Notes: generated by a model not told the origin, from the sequence alone. DNA of 33,357 nt from Candidatus Melainabacteria bacterium (GCA_003153555.1 PLZS01000090.1:1-33357), one strand, 5' to 3'; shown: positions 9,272 through 18,086, counted from the first letter of the stretch. Numbers and translations are program-made.

Positions 9272-9324
9272 CAAATAATGCCTTTGAAAGAATGCCGTAC
9301 AATAGCGCTGTCTTGGGAGGAATG

Positions 9325-10200
9325 ATGGTGACAGTAAAGATCGGCAATATTGAATTTGGTCCAGGTCAACCGTTTCTTATTATCGCGGGTCCTTGTGTAA
9401 TTGAATCGTGGGACGTGATTTACAACACGGCTCGTGCGCTTCAAGACATCTCTTGCGAACTTGGTTTTTCTTTTGTATTTAAGTCGTCGTACGACAAAGC
9501 TAATCGAACCTCGATTGACTCCTTTCGCGGTCCTGGTTTAAGCGAAGGGCTGAAGATGCTCGCTGAAATCAAGTCCAAATTGGGAGTGGAATTGCTTAGC
9601 GATGTTCACGAACCGGGGCAATGCGAACAAGCAGGCGAAGTGCTCGACGTTTTACAAATTCCGGCGTTTTTGTGCAGACAGACAGATCTGATCGTCGCCG
9701 CGGCAAAAACAGGCAAAGCTGTTAACATCAAGAAAGGTCAGTTCGTGGCGCCCATGGATATGGGCAACAGCGTTAGAAAAGTTTTGGAGTGCGGCAACAA
9801 GAACATCTTTTTGACCGAACGCGGCACCACATTTGGTTATAATAATCTGGTGGTTGATTTCCGCTCTATTCCGATGATGCAGGAAACTGGTTTCCCCGTT
9901 GTATTTGACGCTACCCACAGCGTTCAGCTGCCAGGCGGTGGAGGCACCGTTTCTAGTGGACAAAGACAATTCGTACCAACTCTGGCCAAAGCGGCCGTCG
10001 CAGCCGGTTGTGATGGACTGTTCATGGAAGTTCATCCCAATCCAGATGTGGCAAAGAGTGATGGCGCGAATCAAGTTCCGCTGTCACAGGTAAAGGAACT
10101 GATTTCACAGTGTTTGAAAATTCACCAGCTCAGTCAATCGCTGCCCGAACTCCATCTGCCGGCGCCAGGCAAATGCTCCGAAGCCGTTCTAGCAAAATAA
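9325..10200 (+). CDS. kdsA: 3-deoxy-8-phosphooctulonate (KDO-8-P) synthase, metal-dependent class
   Basis: Condenses phosphoenolpyruvate with arabinose 5-phosphate to KDO-8-phosphate for lipopolysaccharide inner core; cytoplasmic. Recognised by IIAGPCVIES, VFKSSYDKANRTS, SFRGPGL, LLSDVHEP, FLCRQTDL, NIKKGQF, FDATHSVQLPGG, MEVHPNP and KSDGAN. Cys24 in AGPC, where E. coli KdsA has Asn, marks the metal-dependent class; the other expected ligands His (DATHS), Glu (MEVH) and Asp (KSDG) are all present. GGGAGG at 9315-9320 fits ATG 9325 or GTG 9328 better than ATG 9322, and 291 residues is close to the family norm. An upstream in-frame ATG at 9250 would overlap the divergent gene and is unlikely. 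The next gene overlaps its end, which suggests an operon. Confidence 0.95.
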   Translation: MVTVKIGNIEFGPGQPFLIIAGPCVIESWDVIYNTARALQDISCELGFSFVFKSSYDKANRTSIDSFRGPGLSEGLKMLAEIKSKLGVELLSDVHEPGQCEQAGEVLDVLQIPAFLCRQTDLIVAAAKTGKAVNIKKGQFVAPMDMGNSVRKVLECGNKNIFLTERGTTFGYNNLVVDFRSIPMMQETGFPVVFDATHSVQLPGGGGTVSSGQRQFVPTLAKAAVAAGCDGLFMEVHPNPDVAKSDGANQVPLSQVKELISQCLKIHQLSQSLPELHLPAPGKCSEAVLAK

Positions 10201-12596
10201 ATCGATCGCTCAAAGCGATAACAGCTGTATGTTTGCTAGCGTCATCAGGAATGACTGGCGTACTGGCGCAAGCCGCTTCGGTACCTGGTGCAGACGCGAA
10301 AGTTAGTGCAGACGAAGTCAAAGTTGATGACCTCGTCAATCGCGCTTTGACTGCCTATGGTGGACGAGATGCGCTCGCTCAACTCGAAGCCAACTCTACG
10401 ACGTACGCAAAACAAACCTCAAATGAATCTGGTCAAACGCTTGTCTATCGCTGTGCCCGCAAAGGCAACAGATGGAGAATAGATCTCGAAACCGCCCCGG
10501 TCGAAACTGGTGCTGCAAGCGGTGACACGTCTGCTTCTATCGCTGCAACGCGCACTTCGACTAGCACCGCCTACGATGGCATTAATGCTTGGCAATCGGT
10601 AGGCGGCGAAATTTCCAGCCTCAGTCCAGACAAACTGATTTGGTTGGATGAGCAGCAACTGCGACAACCAACTTTGCTGGCCAAATTTCAGGATAAGGGA
10701 TACAGCTTTGTCTTGAATGGACGTACTCAATATAAGCAAATTCCAGTTTACGCAGTGGAAATCACAAGAGAGGGTTACAGCCCTACGACTTTGTTTTTGG
10801 ATCAAAACAATTATTTAGTTGTGGCTAGTTCTTATGAAATCGACAGCGTTGGAGGTGATGGGAAAGTGCCTACGAAAGCATCCGTTGCCGTTGAATACAG
10901 CGAATATCGTCCCACTGGCGGAACCGTGGTGCCATTTAAACAAATTCAACTGACCAATACTAAACAGGTGTCTCAGCTTGAATTGACCAGCGTCAATGTG
11001 ACAACGCCGATTGAAGATAGCCTGTTCAACAGGCCTAGCAACGGTACGGCTTACCGTGTTTCCAGACCAGTCAGCGTTCCTTTTGACTATTCTCAAAAAG
11101 AGATTGTCATGAAAGGTCGAATCAATGGATCTGAAGAATTAGATTTCTTGTTGGATACTGGAGCCAGTGACACCATAATCGATCGTCGAGTTGCCGCAGA
11201 GCACTATCTGACTAAGATGGGGCAGTACGACATTGCCGCTATCGCGGGCATGGTGACTGCGCGCTCATCTTCGATTAAACGTATGGAGCTAGGAAATCTT
11301 TTGATGAACGATGTTCCTGCTCGAATTTTGGATTTGAGTGCGCAATCGCGCCAGATGGGAAAACCGATCGCCGGTATCATTGGCACCAACGTGATCAGCA
11401 AGTTCCTGGTCACCTTGGACTACAGCAAGCCATCAGTTGTCTTTGCTGACATTGATACGACCGCGCGTCCGACTCGCGCGGCGGCAGCGTCCTTTACGCA
11501 GAAACAAGCGCCTTTTGTGAAAGTATTATTCAACGGCAAAGATGAACAGATTTTGCTTGTGGACACAGGCGCCGCCTTCAATCATATTCCTCCGACTGTT
11601 GCTCAGAAATATCTGGGCAGCGATCCCGCCAATGTTCGGCACAGTACAGAAGGCACCGGACTTGATGGCAGACCGTTGCAACTTGGCACGGTGGTTATAG
11701 ATACTGTGAGTTTGGCTGGACAGGCTCTGCGCAAGGTTAGTTTTACTTTCCCGTCGAATACCGACGCGCAAAAAAATGCAGCCAAGAGCGGTGGACGCGA
11801 AGGCGGATTCTTTCAAGATTCACGCCTGGGAATTTTAGGGAATCCGTTTTTCCAAAACTTCATCGTCACTATCGACTACAAATTTAATCGGTTGTTATTG
11901 CAACCGAATCCAATCGTAAAACTGCGCGCAGAAATTGAACAGTCCTTGAATTCTGGGGACGAAAAGCTTGTCGTGCGGCGAGATTATCGACTGGCTGAGC
12001 TAGCTTATCAAAAAGCGGTGATGATCGCCGATAATAGTCACGACGTTAAGGAACAAGCCAGGCTGTCAGGCAGATTAGGCAATTTGCGTCGGATCATGGC
12101 CAAGGATTTGAATCGGCCGGAACACGCCAAGGCAGCCTACGACTACTTTGTCAAAGGGCAGGAGAAAGCTCGAAGTGTTCGAGCTCAAGATGTTGAAGGC
12201 AGAATTTTAGCTGATTGGAGTTTGTTGTACGTGGACAATGGTCAGCAAGCTGAAGCCAAACAGACCATTGACCGGGCTTTGTTGTTGGCACCGCAGGATC
12301 CTAATGTGAACGTGGATTGCGCCGTACATCTCTACAAACAGCGGCTCTTTCCAGAGGCTCAGAAGTATATTGAAAAAGCGCTCTTCCTTGATCCAAACAA
12401 TTGGCAAGCATTGTGGTATCAAGTCAAGCTAAGCGAGAATTTTTACGACACACCACGAGTGGTGGCAACACTGAAGGAAATCCTCAGGTTCTATCCGTGG
12501 AGTAAAACCGCTGGGGATAAACTCAAAAGTCTGACTGCTGCTGGTGCTGTGGCTCCGCCCACCACACCGCGGACAATCATCGTTCCTGGTCGCTGA
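10173..12596 (+). CDS. Exported double-domain retropepsin-like aspartic protease with TPR tail
   Basis: Predicted periplasmic aspartic protease of 807 residues. The start ATG 10173 is chosen because it puts a classical signal peptide (KINRSLKAIT, then a hydrophobic core, then LAQAAS) at the N-terminus; ATG 10110 in the same frame is possible. Residues about 50-270 resemble a LolA/outer-membrane-lipoprotein-like beta domain. Two retropepsin-like units follow: LLDTGASDTII with Asp328, ending in IIGTNVISKFLVTLDY, and LLVDTGAAFNHI with Asp464, ending in ILGNPFFQNFIVTIDY. Each has the DTG and the hydrophobic-Gly closing motif, so the pair could form one active site inside one chain. From about residue 590 TPR-like helices run to the C-terminus. 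It overlaps kdsA by 28 bases and the next gene by one base (TGATG), so the three are probably co-transcribed. Confidence 0.78.
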   Translation: MLRSRSSKINRSLKAITAVCLLASSGMTGVLAQAASVPGADAKVSADEVKVDDLVNRALTAYGGRDALAQLEANSTTYAKQTSNESGQTLVYRCARKGNRWRIDLETAPVETGAASGDTSASIAATRTSTSTAYDGINAWQSVGGEISSLSPDKLIWLDEQQLRQPTLLAKFQDKGYSFVLNGRTQYKQIPVYAVEITREGYSPTTLFLDQNNYLVVASSYEIDSVGGDGKVPTKASVAVEYSEYRPTGGTVVPFKQIQLTNTKQVSQLELTSVNVTTPIEDSLFNRPSNGTAYRVSRPVSVPFDYSQKEIVMKGRINGSEELDFLLDTGASDTIIDRRVAAEHYLTKMGQYDIAAIAGMVTARSSSIKRMELGNLLMNDVPARILDLSAQSRQMGKPIAGIIGTNVISKFLVTLDYSKPSVVFADIDTTARPTRAAAASFTQKQAPFVKVLFNGKDEQILLVDTGAAFNHIPPTVAQKYLGSDPANVRHSTEGTGLDGRPLQLGTVVIDTVSLAGQALRKVSFTFPSNTDAQKNAAKSGGREGGFFQDSRLGILGNPFFQNFIVTIDYKFNRLLLQPNPIVKLRAEIEQSLNSGDEKLVVRRDYRLAELAYQKAVMIADNSHDVKEQARLSGRLGNLRRIMAKDLNRPEHAKAAYDYFVKGQEKARSVRAQDVEGRILADWSLLYVDNGQQAEAKQTIDRALLLAPQDPNVNVDCAVHLYKQRLFPEAQKYIEKALFLDPNNWQALWYQVKLSENFYDTPRVVATLKEILRFYPWSKTAGDKLKSLTAAGAVAPPTTPRTIIVPGR

Positions 12597-13030
12597 TGAG
12601 TAATTTAGTTGCGCTTGGCCCGCTGCTCCTAGTTCTAATGCTTTTCTTGATACTGGTGCCGGTTCAGTATTTGAGCACTCGGCGCAAGGCTTGGCGTGCT
12701 AAGGAAAAGGTTTTAGAACTGGCACAAACAGCGCCGCGAACAAACCTCCTTAAAGTTCAAGCCAAAATTAAGCTCATCCTGGAGGATCTCTCCCCAGGAC
12801 GTCTGACTTTGAAAAATGCCAGCGATCACATTGACCGAGCAGACGCGTTCTGGAAACTTGGTGATTTGGAGCTGGAGCTTATGCAGTTTGTGGATTCTGA
12901 ATTCTGCTACCGTGCGGCAATCGATTCTTACAACGACGCGTTGAGATTGGAGCCCGGCAATCGAATTGCAATCTCGAACAAATTCAATACAGTTGAATGC
13001 CTGAATCTACTCGAACGTCGTCGTTTCTAG
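12596..13030 (+). CDS. Membrane-anchored TPR-like small protein
   Basis: A 144-residue protein with one N-terminal membrane segment (about residues 6-26, LGPLLLVLMLFLILVPV) followed by a basic stretch (STRRKAWRAKEK) that should face the cytoplasm. The remaining soluble part has helix-turn-helix texture of a degenerate TPR (ADAFWKLGDLELELM, FCYRAAIDSYNDALRLEPGNRIAISNK). Its ATG overlaps the stop codon of the protease gene, and no separate ribosome binding site is seen, so translational coupling is likely. It may work with the TPR-bearing protease as a scaffold; this is inference. Convergent with the phosphatase gene, 9 bases apart. Confidence 0.72.
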   Translation: MSNLVALGPLLLVLMLFLILVPVQYLSTRRKAWRAKEKVLELAQTAPRTNLLKVQAKIKLILEDLSPGRLTLKNASDHIDRADAFWKLGDLELELMQFVDSEFCYRAAIDSYNDALRLEPGNRIAISNKFNTVECLNLLERRRF

Positions 13031-13039
13031 ACAAATCGC

Positions 13040-13675
13040 TTAATTTTCCGGAACGTCAGGTCCGTCGCGATCGATGATGTGATTTTCGGTTCTCGCAGGC
13101 AAGGCGCCGGTGTGCGTTGATCGATGGTCGGCGTATTGTTTGACCGCACCTGAGAGTGCAGTAAATTTTGGTGTGAAAAAGTATTTGCGCATTTCCTGGT
13201 AGGTTTTTTCATAACCCCAACCTTCGTGGGTGACGCGCCAGATACCCACCATGCAACCGGTTCGGTCCGAACCATGGGCGCAGTGTATGAACACCGGACC
13301 ATCTCCCTTTTGCGCCTTTTCGACGCTGTGAATGACCGTGTTCACCTGCTTTTTGGTCGGGGCATGCGAATCCATCGGCAAATTGATGTATTTGATTCCC
13401 AATTCAGCGGCGATTTCTTTCTCTTTCTTCGGTGATAACTCATCTTTCTTCGCCCCTTCTGAAGCAGCGCGCAGATCGATAATAGTTTTGACGCCCTTGT
13501 CTTTGAGATTATGCAGCGATTGTTCGTTTGGGCCGCCACCTCTATAGAGAAAAGGATGGACCTCGTGGAAGTTGAGCAAACCTTCCATCTCGGTGGGTAC
13601 AGTGCCGGCAAATGCGGCACTGACGCAAGAAAGTATGATTAGACAGTAGGCTGCCAGTTGAAATTGTCGCGTCAT
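13040..13675 (-). CDS. Exported dual-specificity/tyrosine phosphatase-like protein
   Basis: Predicted extracytoplasmic cysteine phosphatase of 211 residues. ATG 13675 starts a clear signal peptide (LAAYCLIILSCVSAAFAG, cleavage near residue 23); the frame extends upstream to 13849, but that part lacks signal or domain features. The catalytic loop is HCAHGSDRTG with Cys132 and Arg in the CX5R pattern; FLYRGGGPNEQSLHNLKDKGVKTIIDLR is the usual front of DSP/Siw14-like phosphatases, and the general-acid region would be LPMDSHAP. The last 25 residues are a polar tail. It is divergent from the sigma factor gene and convergent with the membrane TPR protein. Substrate could be protein, phosphoinositide-like or inositol phosphates; the sequence does not decide. 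Confidence 0.82.
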   Translation of the reverse strand: MTRQFQLAAYCLIILSCVSAAFAGTVPTEMEGLLNFHEVHPFLYRGGGPNEQSLHNLKDKGVKTIIDLRAASEGAKKDELSPKKEKEIAAELGIKYINLPMDSHAPTKKQVNTVIHSVEKAQKGDGPVFIHCAHGSDRTGCMVGIWRVTHEGWGYEKTYQEMRKYFFTPKFTALSGAVKQYADHRSTHTGALPARTENHIIDRDGPDVPEN

Positions 13676-13906
13676 TGAACTTCTTTGAGTTAATTGCCGA
13701 GGAGAAATGGAGCGAGAGAAGCGCGGCAAGTACGCGGGTAATGAGTGGGTCTGAGCGGAGGAGCTGGATGTACGGAAGGCGACGGAGCGATTAAATATAA
13801 CTCGACTGTGCAAATCCACATACGATCTGGACGAATTCAGTTTTAGCATGGATGAGACGGACTTAGAGCTGGAGCATTAACAATTTCTCATAATGCGCAA
13901 ATTGAT

Positions 13907-13934
13907 TGAACCTTTTAGGCATAGGCTACGTAGA
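13907..13934 (+). promoter_or_regulatory. ECF-type promoter before the sigma factor operon
   Basis: TGAACC (13907-13912) and CGTAGA (13929-13934) are separated by 16 bases, close to the GAACC/CGT layout of ECF sigma promoters, and end about 30 bases before the ATG of the ECF sigma gene. This suggests that the factor transcribes its own operon. Assigned by eye. Confidence 0.45.
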
Positions 13935-13964
13935 AGTATATGAAACCAATATTTTGGTTGGGGG

Positions 13965-14606
13965 ATGGCAGTGGACCTTACTGATGAGGCCCTAATTGAA
14001 AATTTTCGGAAGACTCGGGACATGACCATGTTTCAGTCTCTCGTCCGCCGGTATCAAGGCCGGATATTTACTGCCTCGTTTCGAATTCTATCCAACGCTG
14101 AGGAGGCTGAAGAGGTCGTGCAAGATACGTTTTTGAAGGTGCATCACAATATTTCTAAGTTTCGCCAGCAAGCTTCTTTTGCCGCCTGGGTCTTCAAGAT
14201 TGCCCACAACCTGTGCATGGATGTACTGCGTAATCGGCAACGGAAGAAAGGCTTTCGATTACTTTCCTTCGACCCTCAATCAAGCGCGCCTGAACAACAT
14301 GAAGAACCAGTAGAGGCTTACAACATCATCTCGCAATTAGCAGACCCTGGTGCTGATCCTTCTCAAATGCTGGAGTTGCGTGAACAAGGTTCGATTGTCG
14401 CAGATTCGCTAAAACAGTTGACAGACAATCAGAGAACCGTTGTCGTTCTACATGATATTGAAGGTTTCTCCTATCAGGAAATAGCCGAAATTGTCGGCAC
14501 CAGCATCGGCACAGTGCGCTCCCGACTGCACTACGGGCGATCTAAGCTAAAAGAGTTACTGGATCCTTATTTTTCCCAACAAAACATGTCCGCAGTATCT
14601 AGGTGA
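13965..14606 (+). CDS. RNA polymerase sigma factor, ECF subfamily
   Basis: Directs RNA polymerase to a stress- or envelope-related regulon. The 213 residues contain sigma region 2 (about 22-100: FQSLVRRYQGRIFTASFRIL, then EEAEEVVQDTFLKVHHNI, FAAWVFKIAHNLCMDVLRNRQRK) and region 4 (about 147-200: LTDNQRTVVVLHDIEGFSYQEIAEI and GTVRSRLHYGRSKLKELL). The linker between them (about 100-145) is longer and more acidic than in minimal ECF factors. ATG 13965 follows a G-rich stretch; GTG 13971 is an alternative with better spacing. The anti-sigma gene begins 5 bases after the stop, so the pair is coupled. The ECF-like promoter upstream suggests autoregulation. Confidence 0.94.
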   Translation: MAVDLTDEALIENFRKTRDMTMFQSLVRRYQGRIFTASFRILSNAEEAEEVVQDTFLKVHHNISKFRQQASFAAWVFKIAHNLCMDVLRNRQRKKGFRLLSFDPQSSAPEQHEEPVEAYNIISQLADPGADPSQMLELREQGSIVADSLKQLTDNQRTVVVLHDIEGFSYQEIAEIVGTSIGTVRSRLHYGRSKLKELLDPYFSQQNMSAVSR

Positions 14607-14611
14607 TCACC

Positions 14612-15457
14612 ATGTCCAACTTTCTCACTTGCGAACAATTAGAACCACTTCTGAGCGCCTATCATGACGGCGAGCTGAGTGAGCACGAGCGCCTTGAAGC
14701 TGATAAACATATTTCCAGCTGCGCCGTCTGTCAGAATCGCGTCCTGGAAATAGGCGCGATTTCAAGCTCGCTCAAAGCGCTACCTAGGCTTACTCCGAAA
14801 ATGGACGTAGCGGCAAACATAGAAAAACTGATCGCCGCTCAACCTAAAGCGGCGAATCAAATAACCAGGCCGCTTGTTTGGAGTGTGGTCGGAGTAGCGG
14901 CGGCTGCTGCTGTGGTGCTCTTTGTCGGTAATCTGCATTCAGGACCTAATGTCGTTCCTAATCAAGTTGCTTCCAACTCAACCGTCCACACTGCAACTAA
15001 TAAGAAGGGCGGTGGTGCAGCTGCTTCTCGAGACCTAGAAGTGGCCTCTAACGCCATTGATGATCCAGGCGCACGGATCGTTGGCTTAGAAAAAACTCAA
15101 AGCGTCAGTGAAGATTCGAAGAAGAAAGTTTCTCCGTTGCCTGAGCAACATGGCAAGCCTGACGCTGAAAATGTTGGCAAAAAAGAGCGCGCCAAATTCA
15201 ATCCACATCTACAAATTGCGAGTAGAGCGAATGATGGTGGCACTGATACGATCCCGCTAGATGCGACACAAAGCGCTCATCTTGATCAGCAGACTGGCGC
15301 TGACAGTCAATTGATCGCCAGTGAAACTAGTAAAAAGGTTATTGGACAGAGCGGCGATAGCAATCTTGTTGCTGTCTATGATACAGATCAACGAAACGTC
15401 ACTGAAGAACTGGGGATCACAACCGACGAGGATGGGCTCTATGCGATCAAGCTTTAG
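14612..15457 (+). CDS. Membrane anti-sigma factor with zinc-finger (zf-HC2) domain
   Basis: Predicted to hold the preceding ECF sigma factor at the membrane until a signal releases it. The N-terminal domain has the anti-sigma zinc motif: LSAYHDGELSEHERLEADKHISSCAVC, with His33, Cys37 and Cys40. A single transmembrane segment follows (about residues 87-110, VWSVVGVAAAAAVVLFVG). About 170 residues are then extracytoplasmic, polar and Ser/Asp/Lys-rich, without a known sensor domain. ATG 14612 is preferred over GTG 14603 because AGGTGA lies 5-7 bases upstream. The last 17 bases overlap the start of the Spy-like gene, completing a three-gene operon. Confidence 0.9.
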   Translation: MSNFLTCEQLEPLLSAYHDGELSEHERLEADKHISSCAVCQNRVLEIGAISSSLKALPRLTPKMDVAANIEKLIAAQPKAANQITRPLVWSVVGVAAAAAVVLFVGNLHSGPNVVPNQVASNSTVHTATNKKGGGAAASRDLEVASNAIDDPGARIVGLEKTQSVSEDSKKKVSPLPEQHGKPDAENVGKKERAKFNPHLQIASRANDGGTDTIPLDATQSAHLDQQTGADSQLIASETSKKVIGQSGDSNLVAVYDTDQRNVTEELGITTDEDGLYAIKL

Positions 15458-16412
15458 TACTGCAACCATCATTAAACAGGTGGCATTCGCGGTTATCGCC
15501 TCGTCGGGAACTTGTCTCAGCCCAACGGCACTTGCCCAAGGAGACGCCAGCCTGCCGCCACCAGATCCGAGTTACAGAGCCAGAATAAGGGCTCAAAATG
15601 CAAATAGAAATCAAGAAATTCCGTCCGATTCATCCCAAATAACACCTGGGGGCTCAGATCAATCAGGTGGCGCAGATGATGGTTCGCTGCGCCGCAAATG
15701 GAGGAAGCGACTGAACGGCGAAGGCGCAGGTTTTAGAGGCGGTGGGGTGGATAATCCCGCAGGCGCTTCGGGTGCTGGTCAGGGCGGAGGTCCGAGTGCT
15801 GGTCCCGGCGCCGGCTTGGGTGCAGGGTTCGGAGGTGGTGGTCGCTTTGGTGGACGCTTCGGCGGTCGCCTGGGGCTGCGCCAAGGCGATGGTGGTCCAC
15901 TCACTGGCGGCATCCGCCGGCAAGGAGATAGTGGCGCATTTGGTGCCAGCGGTCCACTTGCTGCCGGTGGCGCCCTTGGTGCTGGAGGGGGAGCCAGACG
16001 TGGGTTCCAAAACAATTTGAGCGGCGGAAATTTGTTTGGCAAGCGTCCATTGGACCTTACCTCACTCGCTTTGACTCCTGAACAAAAGCAAAGGATACAG
16101 GCTATGCGTGGGCAAGTCGGTCCAAAGACTCGCGAATTACGCAAGACTCTAAATGCTAAACGCGCGGAGCTTCGCGACATGATGTTCGAAGCGTCGGCAG
16201 GTGATGACCAGGTGCGAGCAAAAAGAAAGGAAGTTCGACAGCTTCAAGACAAAGTCGAAGAGATGCAACTCAATGATTTCCTCTCGATTCGCTCAGTGCT
16301 GACGCCAGATCAGCGCCAGAAACTCACAGATCTCAAACCCGCTGGTGCCACAAAATTCGCCGCGGGCAACGGGCCAACTCAAATGGTGGCACCAGTTATT
16401 ACCCAACCCTAA
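15441..16412 (+). CDS. Exported glycine-rich protein with Spy/CpxP-like (LTxxQ) domain
   Basis: Predicted periplasmic protein of 323 residues, probably a chaperone or stress/metal sensor linked to the sigma/anti-sigma pair. ATG 15441 opens a signal peptide (IIKQVAFAVIASSGTCLSPTALAQ). Residues about 90-195 are a Gly/Ala/Arg-rich low-complexity stretch. The C-terminal part (about 205-300) is helical and carries the Spy-type motifs LTPEQKQRIQAMR and LTPDQRQKLTDLK bracketing a charged coiled coil (KRKEVRQLQDKVEEMQ). In known Spy/CpxP/ZraP families such LTxxQ helices form a cradle-like dimer. The gene overlaps the anti-sigma gene by 17 bases. The long glycine-rich insert before a Spy domain is unusual. 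Confidence 0.82.
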   Translation: MRSSFSTATIIKQVAFAVIASSGTCLSPTALAQGDASLPPPDPSYRARIRAQNANRNQEIPSDSSQITPGGSDQSGGADDGSLRRKWRKRLNGEGAGFRGGGVDNPAGASGAGQGGGPSAGPGAGLGAGFGGGGRFGGRFGGRLGLRQGDGGPLTGGIRRQGDSGAFGASGPLAAGGALGAGGGARRGFQNNLSGGNLFGKRPLDLTSLALTPEQKQRIQAMRGQVGPKTRELRKTLNAKRAELRDMMFEASAGDDQVRAKRKEVRQLQDKVEEMQLNDFLSIRSVLTPDQRQKLTDLKPAGATKFAAGNGPTQMVAPVITQP

Positions 16413-16489
16413 GCGCGACTATAGCTAGCTTTTCGAGGTAGGCAGGACTTAGATCGAAACGCGCGGGACGCGTGGGCCCAGCGTGGATG

Positions 16490-17881
16490 CTATTTAGCCT
16501 TCTTCTTTTTATCCTTAGCGCCAGCCCATTCCAGGATGAATTCAGGATCGTCAGAGCCACCGGTGCTGCTTGCTGATTTCGTTTCGGCAGCAGGCTCTTT
16601 GACCGCAGGCGCAGATTCTTTGGGCTTAGCTTTAGCCTGTTTGGGTGGTTGTTGATGGAACTGCTGGGGCGGGAATCCCATCGGTCCGCCGAAGACTGGC
16701 ACCATAGGCGGTGGTGGGGGCACCATGGTGTTCGACCGTTTGCTGGGCTTGCTCGCTTGAATGAACTGCGGCATGGCCATCTGCACCATCTTTGGTGCGG
16801 GCTCTTTCTTTGCTTTCGCTTTCGGCTCGGCTGGAGCTGCGGCCGTTTCATCAGCTTTGGATTCGCTGCCACCGCTTTCTGCTGGATCCGATCCATCATC
16901 TTTCTTTGAGTCTTTCTTCTTTGGCAGAGCCTTAGCAGTCGTTCTCAAGGCAGCTTGGGCCGCGCGCAGTTCCACTTGGCTCTCTGTTGATGTCTTTGAT
17001 TCCTTAGACTTGGCATGTTTAGCGGGTTTCTCTTTAACCGGCTTCTCTTTAGCTGACTTGGGCTGTTTAGGCTCTTTCTTGCTGGCTTTCTTCTCTGGCT
17101 TTTTAACTTCAATCGGTTTCTTTTCCGAGGATAGTCTATGCAGCAAGCTGCTCGACTTATCTTCAGCTTTCTTGGTCTCGTCCGGTTTCTTTGCTTCCGG
17201 CTTTTTCTCGGTCATCCAAGGAAACAGTTTCAAGGGGCTCTTCGGTGAGATCGGCAGGACAACGGCAGGCGCTGCTGGTATGGCCGCGGCGAGCACGGTG
17301 GGCTCGGCTTGTTTTGCTAGCACAGGCACTGGCGGCGGTACCATGACTCCGTTCGCTGCCACACTCAAGTTGTATGATTCGTGAATAGCGCGTGCCATTT
17401 TCTTGTTCGACTGTAACCAGATTACCAGAGCTTCACGGGCTTCCGGTGAGCCGCTGTGTTTCGCTAAGGCTGCCTGGATTTGCTGCAAGGCTTCATCGTT
17501 TTTGCCGCGCAGTTGCAAGAGTTCAGCGAACTTCACCCTCGCCATGATCGAATTTGGGTTGTGTTGCACTGCCTTCTGTAGATAACTTTCGGACTTTAAG
17601 AACTTCTTGGCGTCGAGAGCGAGAGTGCCCATTTCGTAGTAAAGCTGGGCGATGTAACTCGAGTCAGCACCGTATTCACGGCTGGCTGTATCAACGGCTT
17701 TTTGATAATAGTCGAGAGCGGCATCAGAGTCGCCGCTCAAATAGTGTTCGAAGGCTATTGAGCGAAGAGCTGGAGCGTCTGTTGTTTTACCTGCAAACGA
17801 CGGTGGAGAGCTTAGTAAGCCGAGTAATGCCGTAAAAGCAAGCAAAATGAGCGCTATTCGCAGCCTGAGGATTATTTGCAC
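16490..17881 (-). CDS. Exported TPR protein with Lys/Pro-rich tail
   Basis: A 463-residue protein, start GTG 17881 with GGGAG 4 bases upstream. Residues 1-31 form a signal peptide or membrane anchor (LRIALILLAFTALLGLLSS). Residues about 38-170 hold three or four TPR units (AFEHYLSGDSDAALDYYQKAV, IAQLYYEMGTLALDAKKFLKSESYLQKAV, ARVKFAELLQLRGKNDEALQQIQAAL). From about 220 to 345 the chain is dominated by KKPE, KEKP and KKP repeats, and the rest is Pro/Ala/Gly-rich, ending in a very basic KDKKKKAK. Such tails may bind polyanions or the wall. Function is unknown; the TPR front suggests protein-protein scaffolding outside the cytoplasm. Divergent from the LamB/YcsF gene with 205 bases between. Confidence 0.8.
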   Translation of the reverse strand: MQIILRLRIALILLAFTALLGLLSSPPSFAGKTTDAPALRSIAFEHYLSGDSDAALDYYQKAVDTASREYGADSSYIAQLYYEMGTLALDAKKFLKSESYLQKAVQHNPNSIMARVKFAELLQLRGKNDEALQQIQAALAKHSGSPEAREALVIWLQSNKKMARAIHESYNLSVAANGVMVPPPVPVLAKQAEPTVLAAAIPAAPAVVLPISPKSPLKLFPWMTEKKPEAKKPDETKKAEDKSSSLLHRLSSEKKPIEVKKPEKKASKKEPKQPKSAKEKPVKEKPAKHAKSKESKTSTESQVELRAAQAALRTTAKALPKKKDSKKDDGSDPAESGGSESKADETAAAPAEPKAKAKKEPAPKMVQMAMPQFIQASKPSKRSNTMVPPPPPMVPVFGGPMGFPPQQFHQQPPKQAKAKPKESAPAVKEPAAETKSASSTGGSDDPEFILEWAGAKDKKKKAK

Positions 17882-18086
17882 CGTGCTCCCTGAAGGTTCG
17901 CAATTGTGTTATTCCATTCTAAGTGTAAATTCGCTGGAGTAAACGGGGAAAAACCTAGAATGCTGCTGATTTGACAGATCAGTGAGCAATGCTCCAAGCA
18001 GCCATTCGCCAAATCCCTGCTAAAATTCAATACTTTCCAGCCCTTCTCCGCTTTCAAGCGGCTGAAAATTCTAATCAGGTGAATTT

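Noticed and set aside
13676..13849. N-terminal extension of the exported phosphatase
   Set aside because: The open frame continues to 13849, but the 58 extra residues are Ser/Arg-rich, lack a domain, and would bury the signal peptide.
15779..16180. Proline-rich open frame opposite the Spy-like gene
   Set aside because: It mirrors the glycine codons of the low-complexity region; the plus frame has a signal peptide and a Spy domain.
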